Position numbers and translations under genes: made by a program
Notes under the pieces: model-generated
What the model was told of the DNA's origin: nothing
Seen by the model: the letters and a program-made list of their open reading frames with translations, nothing else
The model's database searches: none
In this document: one piece after another, positions 1-10,748 of the stretch
How the letters are laid out: each line of letters starts with the position of its first letter
Position numbering within the stretch: the first letter of the stretch is position 1
Assembly: GCA_002179805.1 (NCBI GenBank)
Contig: NAVB01000025.1
Location: forward strand, 1-53,421
Length of the DNA: 53,421 nucleotides
From: Acanthamoeba lenticulata
Taxonomy: Eukaryota; Discosea; Longamoebia; Acanthamoebidae
Direction of reading: 5' to 3'

Positions 1-565
1 AACGCACCTTGAACTGCTCGTACTCGATCTTCTTCGGTGTTGCGTCATCATCCCACTGACGCACGCCCACCTTGATGTCCAAAAGGCAGGGGTGGCGGTA
101 TTGGGCTGTCAGGTCCTCGAGCACGATGTATTCTGCATTGTTTTGTGTGACTTGCTCAGCACCAGAACAGGTGGCACTTCCTTCCAAGAAGACTAGTCAC
201 GTACTGTGCGTCTGGCTGAGGGGCTCGGAGGTGATGTGGCGTTCCAGGTCGTGGTACACCTTGTCACTCCAGGTGACGACTTCAGGGTGTTTTCGTTCCT
301 CCTCAGCAGCAGCGTGAACAACTTGAAGGAGGACGTCGTTGGAGATGTGAAAGCAACCGAACCACTGAGGCACGAAGGCGGGCAGAAGGGTGCGGCCAGA
401 GAGGGCCAAATCGCGATAGAATGCCAACTCGCGGGATAGAAGCGGTTTGCAGATTTTGCCGCCATGTGCTTTAATGATGGCCCCATGACCGGCCACTTGA
501 TGCGAAAAGGCCTCCACCAATCTTAACGTTTGCTCTCCGTAGCAAGTCTCTTCATCGGGCTCCAT
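1..565 (-). CDS. Inositol polyphosphate kinase (IPK/IP6K family), 5' part, runs off the left edge
   Basis: Two exons are visible: 565-205 (ATG at 565) and 132-8. Introns start GTACGTG at 204 and GTGCGTT at 7, so the gene continues left of the window. Phase 1 is kept across the first intron. Exon 1 carries the N-terminal family signature (GHGAIIKAHGGKICKPL, then a conserved E.xFY stretch). Exon 2 ends near PCLLDIKVG, which matches the PxxxDxKxG inositol-binding motif. Family members phosphorylate inositol polyphosphates (IP3 to IP6), yielding higher phosphates or pyrophosphates. The catalytic C-terminal half is not in the window, so IP6K cannot be told from IPMK or IP3K. The neighbouring phosphatidylserine synthase gene ends 71 bp upstream on the same strand. 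Confidence 0.85.
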
Positions 566-636
566 CTTATGTGATTTAACGTTTATTTTCTTTGTACGAA
601 ACCAAAATAAAAACAAAAACGAAGAAAGGGGGGAGC

Positions 637-2658
637 TTATTTGTTCTTCTTGCTGCTGGCGGCGGGGTTGGTCGCAGAGCTCCCGGCGGCGTCGTTGCTG
701 GCCTCTCCAACACTGGTCCCGCTCGACAGGGAGGACTTGCTGCTCTCCTTCTTCTTGCCCTTCTTCCGCTTGCTTCCGCCGTTGGCCGCACCGCCGCCGT
801 TGTGCTGCGTCTCCTTGCGGTAGAAGTAGACCACCGCCGCCAGCGTGCCGCCCACCAGGAAGATCACCCACGGCCAAAACACCTGCGTTGGTTGTTGTCG
901 TATTCACCGCGCCATCCCCACATCATCAGCACTTCCGATTGTCATCACTGCAGACGCACAAGAAGAGGGGAAGAAGGACCTCGGGCGGGGTAGGATCCGG
1001 GAACATGCCGCGACCAAACTTGATGCAGATGAGGCCTTCCGTGCAGAACACGAGCGTGCAGAGCCACGTCATCGATCCCATCTTCTTGCACTTCCTGTGA
1101 CGCAGAAAAAAAGAAAAAAAAGAGTCAGGCGACCAAGCAAAGGAAGGAAGGAAGGACGGACGAAACGAAAAGACTGAGCACGTACGGGTCCGAGACGAAC
1201 TGGTAGTACTCGCGGAGGGCCGGGAAGCCCATGAACAGCCACAGGCACAGGCGGAGGACGTTGAGCGGGTGCGGAGGCGGCACCCACAGGATGTACTTGA
1301 GGTAGAACGCGTTGAGCTCGATGATGGAGACTGCGATGCAGAGGAGGAGCACGCTGACGAAGCGCTTCCAGCTCGAGAGGAACTCCCAGTGATACTCATC
1401 GAACGAGGTGGGCACAAACGAGCGCACGACGCGGCCTTGCTTGGAAGCCCACAGGCCCGTCCAGTTGAACTCCTGTTGTGTACGTGTGTTTCGTGTGTTT
1501 GAGAACAAGAGGGCGTGGAAAAATCTTCAAGAGGAAGAGGAGGAGGAAAGACCTTCATCTTGAAGAGGTAGCGGCAAGTGATCATGCCCACGATGATGCC
1601 GATGTTGTTGCAGATCAGAATGTCCAGGATCACCTGTGCGCGTGTTGGCCGCGTCAGCTTGCCATCCACAGGAAGACAATTCAAGTTCGGGACGGTCGGG
1701 GGAAGGACGCACATGGTCCCACCAGCACTCAGCAAAGTTGGGGAGCTGGTGCTGCAGCGTCATCTCCCAGATCTCAAACATGACTGAGAGGAAGAGGCAC
1801 AGGTAGGCATCGCGCAACAGCAACGTCTTGGCGAACCAGCCCACGACGTGCGCCAGCACGAACTCGTCGTTGACAGTGTCCTGCAGTCAGCCACCCAGCA
1901 AGCACATCAGAATCGTCGTCCGTATGTACAGGAAGTCTGGCGAGTCCAACGCAGAGTGAGAACATACCATGAGGTGACGGAAGCTGGACGACGGGTCGTC
2001 AGGGGTATAGAGATCGCAGTCGGCGGCGTAGGAGCGCTCCGGCAGCGGTTCGCCGAGACGCGAGTCAAAATACTTCAAAAACAAGCGCACATCATGCACG
2101 TTCTGGTGTGTGTAACATGTAGGAATGTGAGCATCCGTCATGAACGAATAAGATCTGGGCTCCCGGTGCTGGGCCGAGTAGTAGAAGCGGTGCGTACCTG
2201 GAAGAGGATCCAAACGAGCGAGCACAGGTAGAGGATGCCTATGCCTGTAACCACTCGCCAGACAGCTGGGTGAGGTCGCACAAACGGCCCGTCGTGGAGA
2301 TAAAGCAAACAGAAAACCAAGAACACTACTGCGCCGGCGCAGAGCCCACTGTTTACAAAACAGCGTAAGTTCTCAGGCGCAAAGAAGCTCCCTCCAAAAA
2401 GAAGTTAGCGTACAATTTAACGTTGGACACAGTCTCGGTGCCATCTCTCGTGAAGGCGCCAAAAATGAGCACGATGAGCGCGATTCCCATCACGGTGATG
2501 GTGTGGGGCTTCTGAAACCAGTTGAGTGAGGGATCATCGACCATGAGATGGTCAGGCAGCTTCTTAGCAAAGTAGTCCTGCTCTTCAGGCAGATCCTCGA
2601 TCTTCTCGTAGTTCCATCTCTCGGAGGAAGATTTCTTCTTATCGGAAGCGGCGGACAT
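637..2658 (-). CDS. PSS: Phosphatidylserine synthase (base-exchange type)
   Basis: Eight exons: 2658-2414, 2348-2198, 2102-1968, 1880-1713, 1633-1553, 1472-1186, 1094-980 and 882-637. All phases close and give 475 aa. The protein is a polytopic membrane enzyme, expected in the ER, that exchanges serine for the choline or ethanolamine head group of phospholipids. Hallmarks are the [11 protein letters not shown] motif in exon 4, a hydrophilic N-terminus (MSAASDKKK) before the first membrane segment, and repeated hydrophobic segments such as [17 protein letters not shown]. The last exon is a membrane segment ([12 protein letters not shown]) followed by a Lys/Ser-rich cytosolic tail. The ATG at 2658 was chosen because the only in-frame upstream alternative is a TTG. 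Length fits the PTDSS1/2 family. Confidence 0.93.
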
Positions 2659-2869
2659 GGTTTCCAACGCTCAAGTTAACAGAGCGCACACCAAGACCAA
2701 ACGCCCAGAAGAGCAATGAGGGCGATACAAGACGATGACGTCTGGCTGGTGCTCGATGCAATGCAAAGATGCCGACCACACCAAAACCTGGCTTTAACCC
2801 CCGGCGGTTTAACGGTTATCGGAAAAAAGAAAATTGTTTTTTTAATTGTTCTTATCGCACTGCGCGCAG

Positions 2870-3511
2870 GACGGCGAAGACAGCGGCGGAGATCAGGTTC
2901 GAACTGTACAAGGGGCAGGGCCGCGTGATCAACCTCAAGGACTGGTTTGACGCCTTTTGCGAACGCATGCGTCCTGAGGTACAACTTCCCACCAAATTTC
3001 TTAATTTTTTTTGTAAAGATTTATATTTTGTAATGATTTTTATTTATTTCTCGCGCAATTTACACAATTACAGGCGTTCGTGGAGGTGAAGGACGAGGAC
3101 GAGGAAGAAGAGGAGGAGACGCGGAAGACGCCCGCCGCCAAGCGACGGCGCGTCGCCCAGGGGCGCCCCGCAACGGCCAAGAAGCAGGCCATGGCCCGCG
3201 TCAAGGTAGAGCCCGAGAAGGAGGAAGAAGATGACAATGAGGAAAAGGACGGGAACGAAGAAGAAGAAGAAGAGGACGAAGCTCGCACATCGAAGAAGGG
3301 CAAGAAAGCAAAGAGCAGCAAGCAGAAGAAGCAGAAGCAGAAGCAAAAGGAGAAGAAGAGGAGCGTGCTGCCGGTGGCCGAGGAGGTGGCCCTCATGTCG
3401 CGATTCCTCGCGGCCATCGGCGAGCTTCAGATGCTGGGCTTCGTGTGCCCGCCGCCAGCCAGCCGCCGACAGGAGGTCCTCGTCAAGGTCCCTCTCGGCG
3501 GCGGTCCGTAA
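2870..3511 (+). pseudogene. ORC3-like C-terminal fragment (5' part missing)
   Basis: Two exons are readable: 2870-2978 and 3074-3511, with intron GTACAA...TTACAG. They encode GRVINLKDWFDAFCERM, then a long acidic/basic insert, then RFLAAIGELQMLGFV near the stop. This pairing is the C-terminal winged-helix signature of origin recognition complex subunit 3, which helps load the replicative helicase. ORC3 proteins are normally about 600-700 aa. Here an apparent splice acceptor (CGCGCAG ending at 2869) opens the first exon, but only about 210 bp separate it from the divergent phosphatidylserine synthase ATG. The rest of the gene is therefore absent locally. Options are a truncated duplicate, a rearrangement or assembly error, or a small gene reusing this domain. 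The long Glu/Lys insert (about residues 40-130 of the fragment) is unusual. Confidence 0.62.
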
Positions 3512-3551
3512 GAAGAATTAAAAATCTATGCATAGCCATTGGTCGTTTATT

Positions 3552-6500
3552 TCAAAGGGCACGCACAAACGTGCCATCAAGGGTCCACTCTTGCACTCCG
3601 TTCTCTCCAGCCACGAGGACGTGGCCCGAGCGTGAATCCATCGCCACGCCCCTTGGGAATATGAACTGGCCTGGGCCGGTCCCCTTGGAACCAAAGGCGC
3701 ACACAAAGGTGCCATCGTCGCTCCACACCAGCACCCGGTGGTTGCCAGCGTCGGCCATGATGATGTGGCCCGATTGCTCATCTACCGCCACGCCCCTGGG
3801 GCATCGGAACTGGCCAGGGCCATCTCCCTGGGAGCCAAAGGCGCGGATGAGGGTGCCGTTGGCGCTCCACACTTGCACTCGATGGTCGTCGACAACAACA
3901 ACGTCGCCCGAGTGTGAATCCACCGCCACGCCCTTCGGCGCGATGAACTGGCCGGCGCTGGTGCCTCTTGAGCCAAAGGCGCGAATGAAGGTGCCGTCAG
4001 TGCGCAACACCTGCACCCGATCATTTCCGGCGTCGGCAACAACGAGCTCATCCGATCGCGCGTTGAGCGCCACGCCACGGGGCTCAATGAACTCGCCAGG
4101 GCCTGATCCACGGGAGCCAAAGGCACGCACGAAGGTGCCGTCGGTGCGCCACACCTCCACCTGCAACTCGCCATGGCGAGAGTCGGTAATGAAGATGTCG
4201 CCTGAGCGTGCATCTACCGCCACGCCCCTGGCCCCCTGGCCCGTTCGTTTTGTGCCAAAGGCGCTGATGGCCTTGCCGCTGGCAGCACTCCACACCTGTA
4301 CAGTGTTTCTGGTGTCGGTGACGATGATGTTGCCCGAGCGCGGATCCACTGCCACACTTGACAGACTCTTGCATTTGTCGGGGACCGCGCCTGATAGCGG
4401 GTGATGGATTGCCGTCGAGGGCCGCAGGTCCACCGCTGCTTTGTCGCTGCTCGTCAAGACGCCGAAGCTGCGCGGTTCGATGATGGAGCTTTCAAACGAG
4501 ATTTGCCTCTCGCGGCAACTCTTCTGGGCCGCCTCAGCAGCTTCCACCGCCGCCGTTGCTGCTGTCGTCGCCGTGTTCACTGTCTCTGGCACCAGCAAGC
4601 GACTCCCACTGCTGGCGAGGAAGGGAGCGCGCACACGCTGCTCCAGCTCGTGCTCTGCCGCTTCGAGCGCCGCTCTAGCCGCTTCGAGCTTGGCCTCCCG
4701 CGCCTTGTTCTCGGTCTCGCATTTGGAATCCCACGCGTCCATCTCCTCCTCCAGCTTGCGCTGCTGCTTGGCAACGGCCACGAGCAGCTCGTCAAAGTGC
4801 TTTTTCATGGCCATGCGCGCCTCGTGCCCGCTGGCCCGCTCCTTCTCGGCCCTGCCCCGCTCGGCTTGCACGGTCTCGTCCAGGCCGGCCATGGCGTTCT
4901 TGACTTGGTCGAGCTCGTCCTGCGCGGCCTTGCGCAGGCGCGCCTCGGCCTCGGCCAGCATGACGGCATCGTGGCCCTTGTGCGGCCCAGAGATGAGGCA
5001 CATGGAACACACAGGCGTGGCGTCTCGCTCGCACCACAGCATAGCCCGTCGGTCCCGGTGGCGCACGCACTGCGGCGCGTGCGCGCTGGCGGGCGCATGG
5101 GCCACTTTGACGCGCTCGTGCCTAGAAAGGGCGCGCGAGACGTGTTTTGCGCTGTCACATGCGGTGCACAAGGACACATCACAGGTGGCACAGAAAAACG
5201 AGGCGGGCCTCTCGTCACACTCGGCACACATGATGGGGAGGGCCACATCGGCACTTGGTGGCTCCTTGTTCCCCTTTTCACCTGCACCAGGCCGCATAGC
5301 CATGATGAGGAACCACGCATGCGAGACGATGAATTGAGGAAACGCACCGGCGGGAGGCGGGACGACGCTCGGGTACACGAGGGCCCGCGGCACATCATCG
5401 ACCTGGCCAGACGCGTTCTTGGCCACAGGATCACCACCAATCGGCCTGCGCAGGGCCGCGATGAGCGCAGTCGCACGTGCCTCCTTCTCCTCTTCTTCCT
5501 CCTCCTTGAGAAGAGACTCGAGAGGCAGCAGGTCGGATAGGCCAGAAGACGAGGACACGTCGGGAACGGGAAGCGGCACCGGTTCCTCCTCCTCCTCCTC
5601 CTCTTCCTCCTCCTCTTCTTCCTCATGTTCCTCTTCTCCCCCTTCCTCTTCTTCCTCATCGGACGAATCGCCAGCCAGCTCCAGCTTGTCCAAGCACGTC
5701 GGGCACAGGACCCTGTCGGTGATTGGGTCGTTCTCAGAGGCCTCCCCTTGAACCGCTTCCTCTTGTGCCTCTGCCCCTGCCACAGGTACTGGTGCCATCC
5801 GCTCTCTCAGAAAGGGCAACATGCACAGGAGTTCAGGAGGCGCGTACGGTGAATCATCTCCCAGGCGTTTTGGCTGTGGATGAGCTTGCCATCCTTGTCT
5901 GCGATGAAGACTCCCAGCATCTTGGACAGGGGCCCGTTCTCGCCTGGGCTGTGCATCGCCTCGACGTGATCCCAGCCGCAGGCCACTTCGATGACGCCAT
6001 GCGTCCTCCTCAGCTCAAAATCGGCCGAAATATGCGCCCACGTGTAGTGCTGCTGCTCGGGCATGTTGGAGTGCTGGCCTCGAAAGCCTGAGAACGTGAC
6101 TGAGGGTCGGATGGCACGGGCCTGGTCCAAGGACAGGTGAATACTCAGGCGTGTCGTCGTGGGTTCGACCACGAGCTGGGCCATCGGCACGGCCGGGCAA
6201 AGGAAGGGCCGACGCGTTGACGTCGTCGTCACAGCCGTTGGTCGGGCCTGCTGCTCTTGTGGCGGGCGGATGCTGGAAGAGCCGGAGCTGGATGCAACCC
6301 GGTGGAGCTTGGCAGACCCGCTGGAGGTTGCTGTTTCCTTGCCTGCAGGAGGCGCACTCTCCTTGGAGAACACGGGACGAAGTCGCTTTGCTCCTTTATC
6401 GACGACAGTTGCATTTGGGTTGGTATTCCTCCTCTTCCCTGTCTGACCCTTCTTTCCGTGGGTCGTTTTGTGTTTGCCCAGGCCCTGAGCATTCTTGCAC

Positions 6501-6713
6501 TCTTTTCCGCAGTCACTGCAGGTAAGCGCACCTGCTCACGTACGCCTCTATGAGCCCATGCAACGGCCGAGCGGGGGGAGGCTGCTCTATTGATTTATGG
6601 CTGCCCCCTTAGCCCTTGATTTATTCAAGGAGCCAAAGTGAAATGTGTGAAAGCGCACCAGCCGGCACAACGACGTCGGCACCCTGAGCGTCTTCGAAGT
6701 ACCCATTGTCCAT
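3552..6713 (-). CDS. C2H2 zinc finger - B-box - coiled-coil - NHL repeat protein (TRIM-NHL-like)
   Basis: Model: exons 6713-6659, 6531-5848 and 5776-3552; phases close to give about 987 aa. Residues 19-45 form a C2H2 finger (TCSDCGKECKNAQ then GLGKHKTTH). A central region of about 100 aa (SFxGFRGQHS... to NAWEMIH) is unrecognised. A CPTCLDKLEL Cys pair follows, then long Glu tracts, a B-box pair (CAECDERPASFFCATCD and CVRHRDRRAMLWCERD), a coiled coil rich in Ala/Glu/Arg, and at least six NHL repeats of the form GVAVDxxSGxxVVxDxxNxRVQVW. NHL propellers bind RNA or protein, and TRIM-NHL proteins are often ubiquitin ligases, but no full RING is visible. A 66-bp stretch at 5347-5282 has intron borders (GTGCGT...GTGCAG) and keeps the frame, so it may be spliced. 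The gene could instead be split at exon 2/3, with a separate start at 5822. Confidence 0.72.
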
Positions 6714-6789
6714 TTTTACAGCACAAAATTAGCGGTGAACTCTTTTATTTTATTTTTTTATGTTTATTTTTTAAAACTTCGGCGGAAGT

Positions 6790-7087
6790 CTCTGGGGCTG
6801 AGTTGTGATACATACGTGCCTGAGGTTGTCGCTCCAGAAGGCGGCCAGCGGCCTCGCGTCCTCGTGCGTGTACCCACTGGCGGCGGACGACTTCCAGCCG
6901 TTTGGCCACACCCCCGACGACGAGTGGCTGCCGCAGCCCCTTCACCAACCGCAGCAGCAGGCTTTGCAGAACGGCACCGCACGACGCCCAAGTCGACAGG
7001 CAGCAGAACAAGCGCGCGCTGCTGGCCGAGATCGACCGCCTGCGCGGCCTCATGCAGGAGCGCGTTGCGGCGTGGCGTGCCCTGGCG
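6790..7087 (+). pseudogene. Unidentified coding relic in two frames
   Basis: Protein-like sequence appears first in one frame (ADDFQPFGHTPDDEWLPQ, about 6870-6970). It continues in another frame (a basic/acidic helix around RALLAEIDRLRGLMQERV, about 6985-7075). This is what a frameshifted or badly joined exon remnant looks like. It directly precedes the NHL fragment at 7088. I do not recognise the parent gene; it could also be an alternatively spliced exon pair. Confidence 0.3.
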
Positions 7088-7327
7088 AGTTCTTTTGGCC
7101 CCATGGCGTGGCGATCAATGCGCAATCGGGTGAGCTAGTTGTTGCCGACGCCGGAAACGATCGGGTGCAGGTGTGGCGCACAGACGGCACCGTTGTACGC
7201 GCCTTTGGCTCCAGAGGCACCGGCTATGGCCAGTTCACCGCACCGAGGGACGTGGCGGTGGATACGCGATCAGGCCACCTCGTGGTTACTGACTGGCACA
7301 ACCATCGTGTACTAGTGTGGAGCGCCG
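7088..7327 (+). pseudogene. NHL-repeat fragment, inverted relative to its B-box part
   Basis: About 80 codons of NHL repeat read on the plus strand. They include GVAINAQSGELVVADAGNDR and a second repeat ending NHRVLVWSAD. They closely resemble the NHL repeats of the intact gene at 3552-6713, which lies on the minus strand. The similarity stops abruptly near 7327, where the sequence switches to the minus-strand coiled-coil part of the same gene type. No start codon or splice context supports independent expression, so this is the inverted 3' piece of a broken paralog. Confidence 0.75.
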
Positions 7328-8275
7328 ACGTCGGCTGCGGCCGCTTTGAGCTTGGCCTCCTGCACCTTGCTCTCGGTCTCGCATCCGGCCTGCCACGCGT
7401 CCATCTCCTCCTCCAGCTCGCGCTACCGCTTGGCCACGGCCATGAGCAGCTTGTCGAAGCGCTGCCTCATGGCCATACGCGCCTCGTGCCCGCTGGCTCG
7501 CTCCTTTTCGGCCCTTCTCCGCTCGGCTTGCACGGCCTGGTCCAGGCCGGCCATGGCGGCCTTGACTTCGTCGAGCTCGTCCTGCGCGGCCTCGCGCAGG
7601 CGCGCCTCGACATCAGCCAACAAGACGGCCTCGTGGCCCTTGTGCGGCCCAACAAGCAGACACTGAGAGCACACGGGCGCGGCGTCGTGCTCTCACCACA
7701 GCTCGGCTCGCTCGTCCCGGTGGTGCACGCACTGCGGAGCGTGCGCACCGGCAGGCGCATTGGCCACTTCAATGCGCTCATGTCCGTGAAGGATGCGCAT
7801 GACGTGTAGGGCGGTGTCACATGCAGCGCACAAGAACACGTCTCAGGTGGCACAGAAAAACGAGGCCGGCCTCTTGGCGCACTCGCCACACATGGCGAGG
7901 GTCACATCCAGACTTGGCTGTTCCTTGTCTTCTTAGGCACCTGCGCAAAAGTGAATTTCAGTGATGAAATTGGTTGCAATATAGACGACATACCAGAACG
8001 CCAGACGACGCTCGGGGGACTGCAGCGGAGCATCATTGACCTGGCCAGATGGCAACGCAGTTTTGTCGTCACCAGTCAACCTATCAGACGCGCGTTCCTC
8101 CTTCTCTTCCTCCTCTTCTCTTGCCCCTCTCCCCTTTGCTCCCTCCTCGGATGAATCGCCAGCAATCTCTTCCTCCTCCAAGCACGTCGGGCACAGGACC
8201 CTGTTGGTGATTGGTTCGTTCGCAGAGGCCTCCCAGGGGCCGCCTCCTCTTGTGCCTCTGCCCCTGCCTTGAGTG
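7328..8275 (-). pseudogene. Broken B-box/coiled-coil paralog of the 3552-6713 gene
   Basis: Minus-strand reading gives a CPTCLEEEE stretch, acidic tracts, both B-box halves and the coiled coil (ARLREAAQDELDEVKAAMAG), in the same order as the intact neighbour. Three in-frame stops are visible: TGA at 7843-7845 (FFCAT-stop-DVF, replacing a zinc-ligand Cys), TGA at 7693-7695 (ELW-stop-EHD, replacing the next Cys) and TAG at 7423-7425 (VAKR-stop, replacing Gln). The copy ends at about 7328, where the NHL part continues in the opposite orientation. The 5' region equivalent to exons 1-2 of the intact gene is missing. It is a non-functional duplicate. Confidence 0.85.
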
Positions 8276-8280
8276 CTGGT

Positions 8281-8700
8281 GTGATTGTTGGGTGATGCAT
8301 CTGGTGCCGGATGACGCTGAGAACCTCAGGCTACGAGCCGGCGTTCCAGAAGCGACACATCCGGAAGCACGTGATGGTGATGTTGACATTGAGCGTGTTC
8401 TGCGTGTCCAAGATGCCAGAGCCCATGCCGAGTGCCCAGAAGTCGGTTACCTCGCAGTAGATGCAAGACAAGACTGAGTGGGAGGGAGAATATTGACTAC
8501 GCAAGGTAGTTTATCACCTGCTATGTGGCTTCATTGCCCAAGCAAAATGCGTGCCATGATAATGTGTACTATTTGCAAGAAGTGTGTAACCAATGGCCCA
8601 TTGCAATCCTTCAACTTGAAAGCTTGACTTTTACGCAAAATCGGACCAACTGTAAAGTTGTGTTCTTGACGTGCTCAATGTCGCACAAAAACACTGGGCC
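8281..8700. other. Spacer with an unidentified protein-like stretch
   Basis: On the minus strand about 8480-8330 there is an open, non-repetitive reading (CEVTDFWALGMGSGIL, then LNVNITITCFRMCRFWN) that stops near 8330. It does not look like random GC-rich antisense, but it has no start codon or clear splice sites and I cannot assign a family. The stretch 8490-8700 is AT-richer and likely serves as 3' flank of the dioxygenase gene. I see no other gene. Confidence 0.35.
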
Positions 8701-10361
8701 TCAGCTCTTAGGCTCCTCCCTGTCGTCGTCCAAAGGGACGAGCTTACGCGCGCTGGGCGAGAGCTGCGGCGGCTTCCACTGGCCCCGAACAGCGTCGATG
8801 ATCCCACCTGCATGGTGTGGGTTGGTTGGTTTGTTTGTTTGTTAGTTTGTTTGTGAGGAACGTACGAATGTAGCACAGGTCCGCGGTGTTGGTTGTGGAG
8901 TTGAGACCAGAGGCGTACCGCTGATCTCGGCCAGTTCGGGCCAGTGGGTGGTGCTGTAGCCCTCGTTGTAGCACAGACGCCGCAGATCCTTGATTGGATC
9001 GGTCAGCCGCGAGGCGGGCGTCATGCACACGTAGGCCACCAGCCGCCTCGGCGGCAGCACCGAGCCGTCCGACGGCAGCGGGCGCGACTGGGCGCAGAAC
9101 ACAACAGAACAGGTCATCATCATCATCATCGTCATCATCGTCTTCATCACCATCATCCGCGGCAGAACGCACCTGCGTGGGCGGCGAGTTGCAGTGGATG
9201 AGGCGGCTGTCCCACAGGAGCATGTCGCCTGCGTGGAAGCAGAGCTTGACCGCCCGCAAGCCCGCCGCCTTGATCTCCTTCTGCCACGGCCCAGACTGCC
9301 ATGACACCAGGACAAGCAACAAACACACAAGCGGCGTAAGAGTTGCGTTCCTGCGGCCAAGAAGAGGAAGGAGGTCAAGCTTGTCGTACGGGGCCAAAGT
9401 TGGTCATCTCCACGTAGTCGCCCTGATTGCCCAGCGAGGGACGATTGCGGAAGATCTCGGCAAAGATGTTGTGCGAGCCCGGCACGCAGACGAAGCCGCC
9501 ATCAGCCTGTTCGTGCACAAGGTGAGTTTGGTAAGGGGAAGGCCTGCATCATGCGAGGTGGTATGCGTGGTTGTGGTGGAGCACCTCGCCGCTGTCGTAG
9601 TAGTTGACGAGGCCCTGCACGCAGACCTTGCCGGGCTTGGTGACGCCGTCCTGGTCGACGTGGTACCACCGTCCAGAGTCCGTGGCCCAGGCTGGGTTGT
9701 ACTCGGTGGGCCTGAAGATGCCAAAGCCATCGAAGCTCGTGGCAATCTTGAGCGCGTGAGACATTATCATCACCATTGTCATCGGTCAGCTGCTGGCCGA
9801 CATGAACATGACACAAAGGCGCGACGAGGACAGACAAGAGCGGCAGACTTACATCAGGTGTCTGCCAGATGGTGCGGAAGGTGGTCTGCACTGTGTCCAG
9901 GCTTCGGTTGAACCACATGAACTCGCTCTGACCCACGCCGTCGGACACGAGGATGCCCTTGCCAAACGGGTCGGGCCAACCTGCCCGTGCGCCACGACCA
10001 TCGTTTTGCATCAGCTCATGAGCAGGTTATGGTCTTTACACGATGGCCACTCTTCTTCGCACCTTCACCCCACGTTTCGGGCTGAGTACGGGAGATGCGC
10101 CTGTTGGGAAGACCTTCCAGGAAGTCCCATGCCAGCGAGCGCCCCTGCTCCACCTGTGCCCCGCTCCCTTCTCAGCACAATCAAAGGATTGGCAAGCACA
10201 AGTACAAGCTCTGTGTGTTGGCCTGGGCCAAGAACCTGTGCTGGCGTGAGGACGTCCTTGAAAACGACGTAGCCATTGTCCTCAAGGTAGGCATACCCCG
10301 CAGGGTCATCTACCCCGAAACGAGGAGGCGTGAATGGCGTTACCACAGGAGGTTCAGACAT
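8701..10361 (-). CDS. Phytanoyl-CoA dioxygenase (PhyH) family protein
   Basis: Eight exons: 10361-10236, 10153-10069, 9980-9853, 9746-9585, 9506-9390, 9295-9173, 9087-8919 and 8807-8701. All phases close, giving 338 aa. The fold is the Fe(II)/2-oxoglutarate-dependent double-stranded beta-helix of the PhyH group. Family-like motifs are VNYYDSGEADGGFVCVPGSH and AGDMLLWDSRLIHCN. The second supplies a candidate metal-ligand His (RLIHCN), with a basic residue further on for 2-oxoglutarate. Peroxisomal PhyH hydroxylates phytanoyl-CoA, but many protist members act on unknown substrates. No N-terminal PTS2 is obvious and the C-terminus (EEPKS) is not a classical PTS1, so peroxisomal location is not supported. 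Confidence 0.9.
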
Positions 10362-10748
10362 CTTTCGGTTCGCGTCTTTTGTGGTAAGTAATTATTTATG
10401 CATTTTTATCGCTTTATCCTGTTTATTTCTTCTTGTTTTTCCCTGAACAGCTGGCTGCCCGGCATGCCGGCAACTCCTGTCGTTTTCGGACGTCGCACGT
10501 CGACGCCGAACGGCCAACCGGCCATTGGCTTCTTTTATCAAAGGGCTGCCGACAAGAATCTGTAGCGCAGACAACGGTTCGTGTGCGATGAAGCGGAAGT
10601 GGTAGTTGCTCCAGAAGAGCACGAACAAACGACGGCACCGGAGCAACGCGGATCACCTGGAGGAGCTTTAAAAGGCCCCTGGAGCCCCACAGCTGCACTT
10701 TCGTCTACCTCCCCGAACCAGGACAACAACACTACCCCCTTCTTGGTG
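10362..10748. other. Intergenic region between PhyH and expansin-like gene 1
   Basis: No gene is visible. The region is shared upstream DNA for the divergent dioxygenase (start 10361) and the expansin-like gene (start 10749). A TATA-like element is present close to the latter and is listed separately. Confidence 0.6.
10667..10674 (+). promoter_or_regulatory. TATA-like box upstream of expansin-like gene 1
   Basis: The sequence TTTAAAAG sits about 75 bp upstream of the ATG at 10749 in otherwise GC-rich DNA. The spacing would allow a start site about 30 bp downstream and a short leader. Inferred from position and composition only. Confidence 0.5.

Noticed and set aside
4401..5540. Long plus-strand open frame (379 aa) opposite the B-box/NHL gene
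   Set aside because: It mirrors the minus-strand coding sequence; composition (His/Arg/Leu-rich) is typical of GC-rich antisense and it has no domain.
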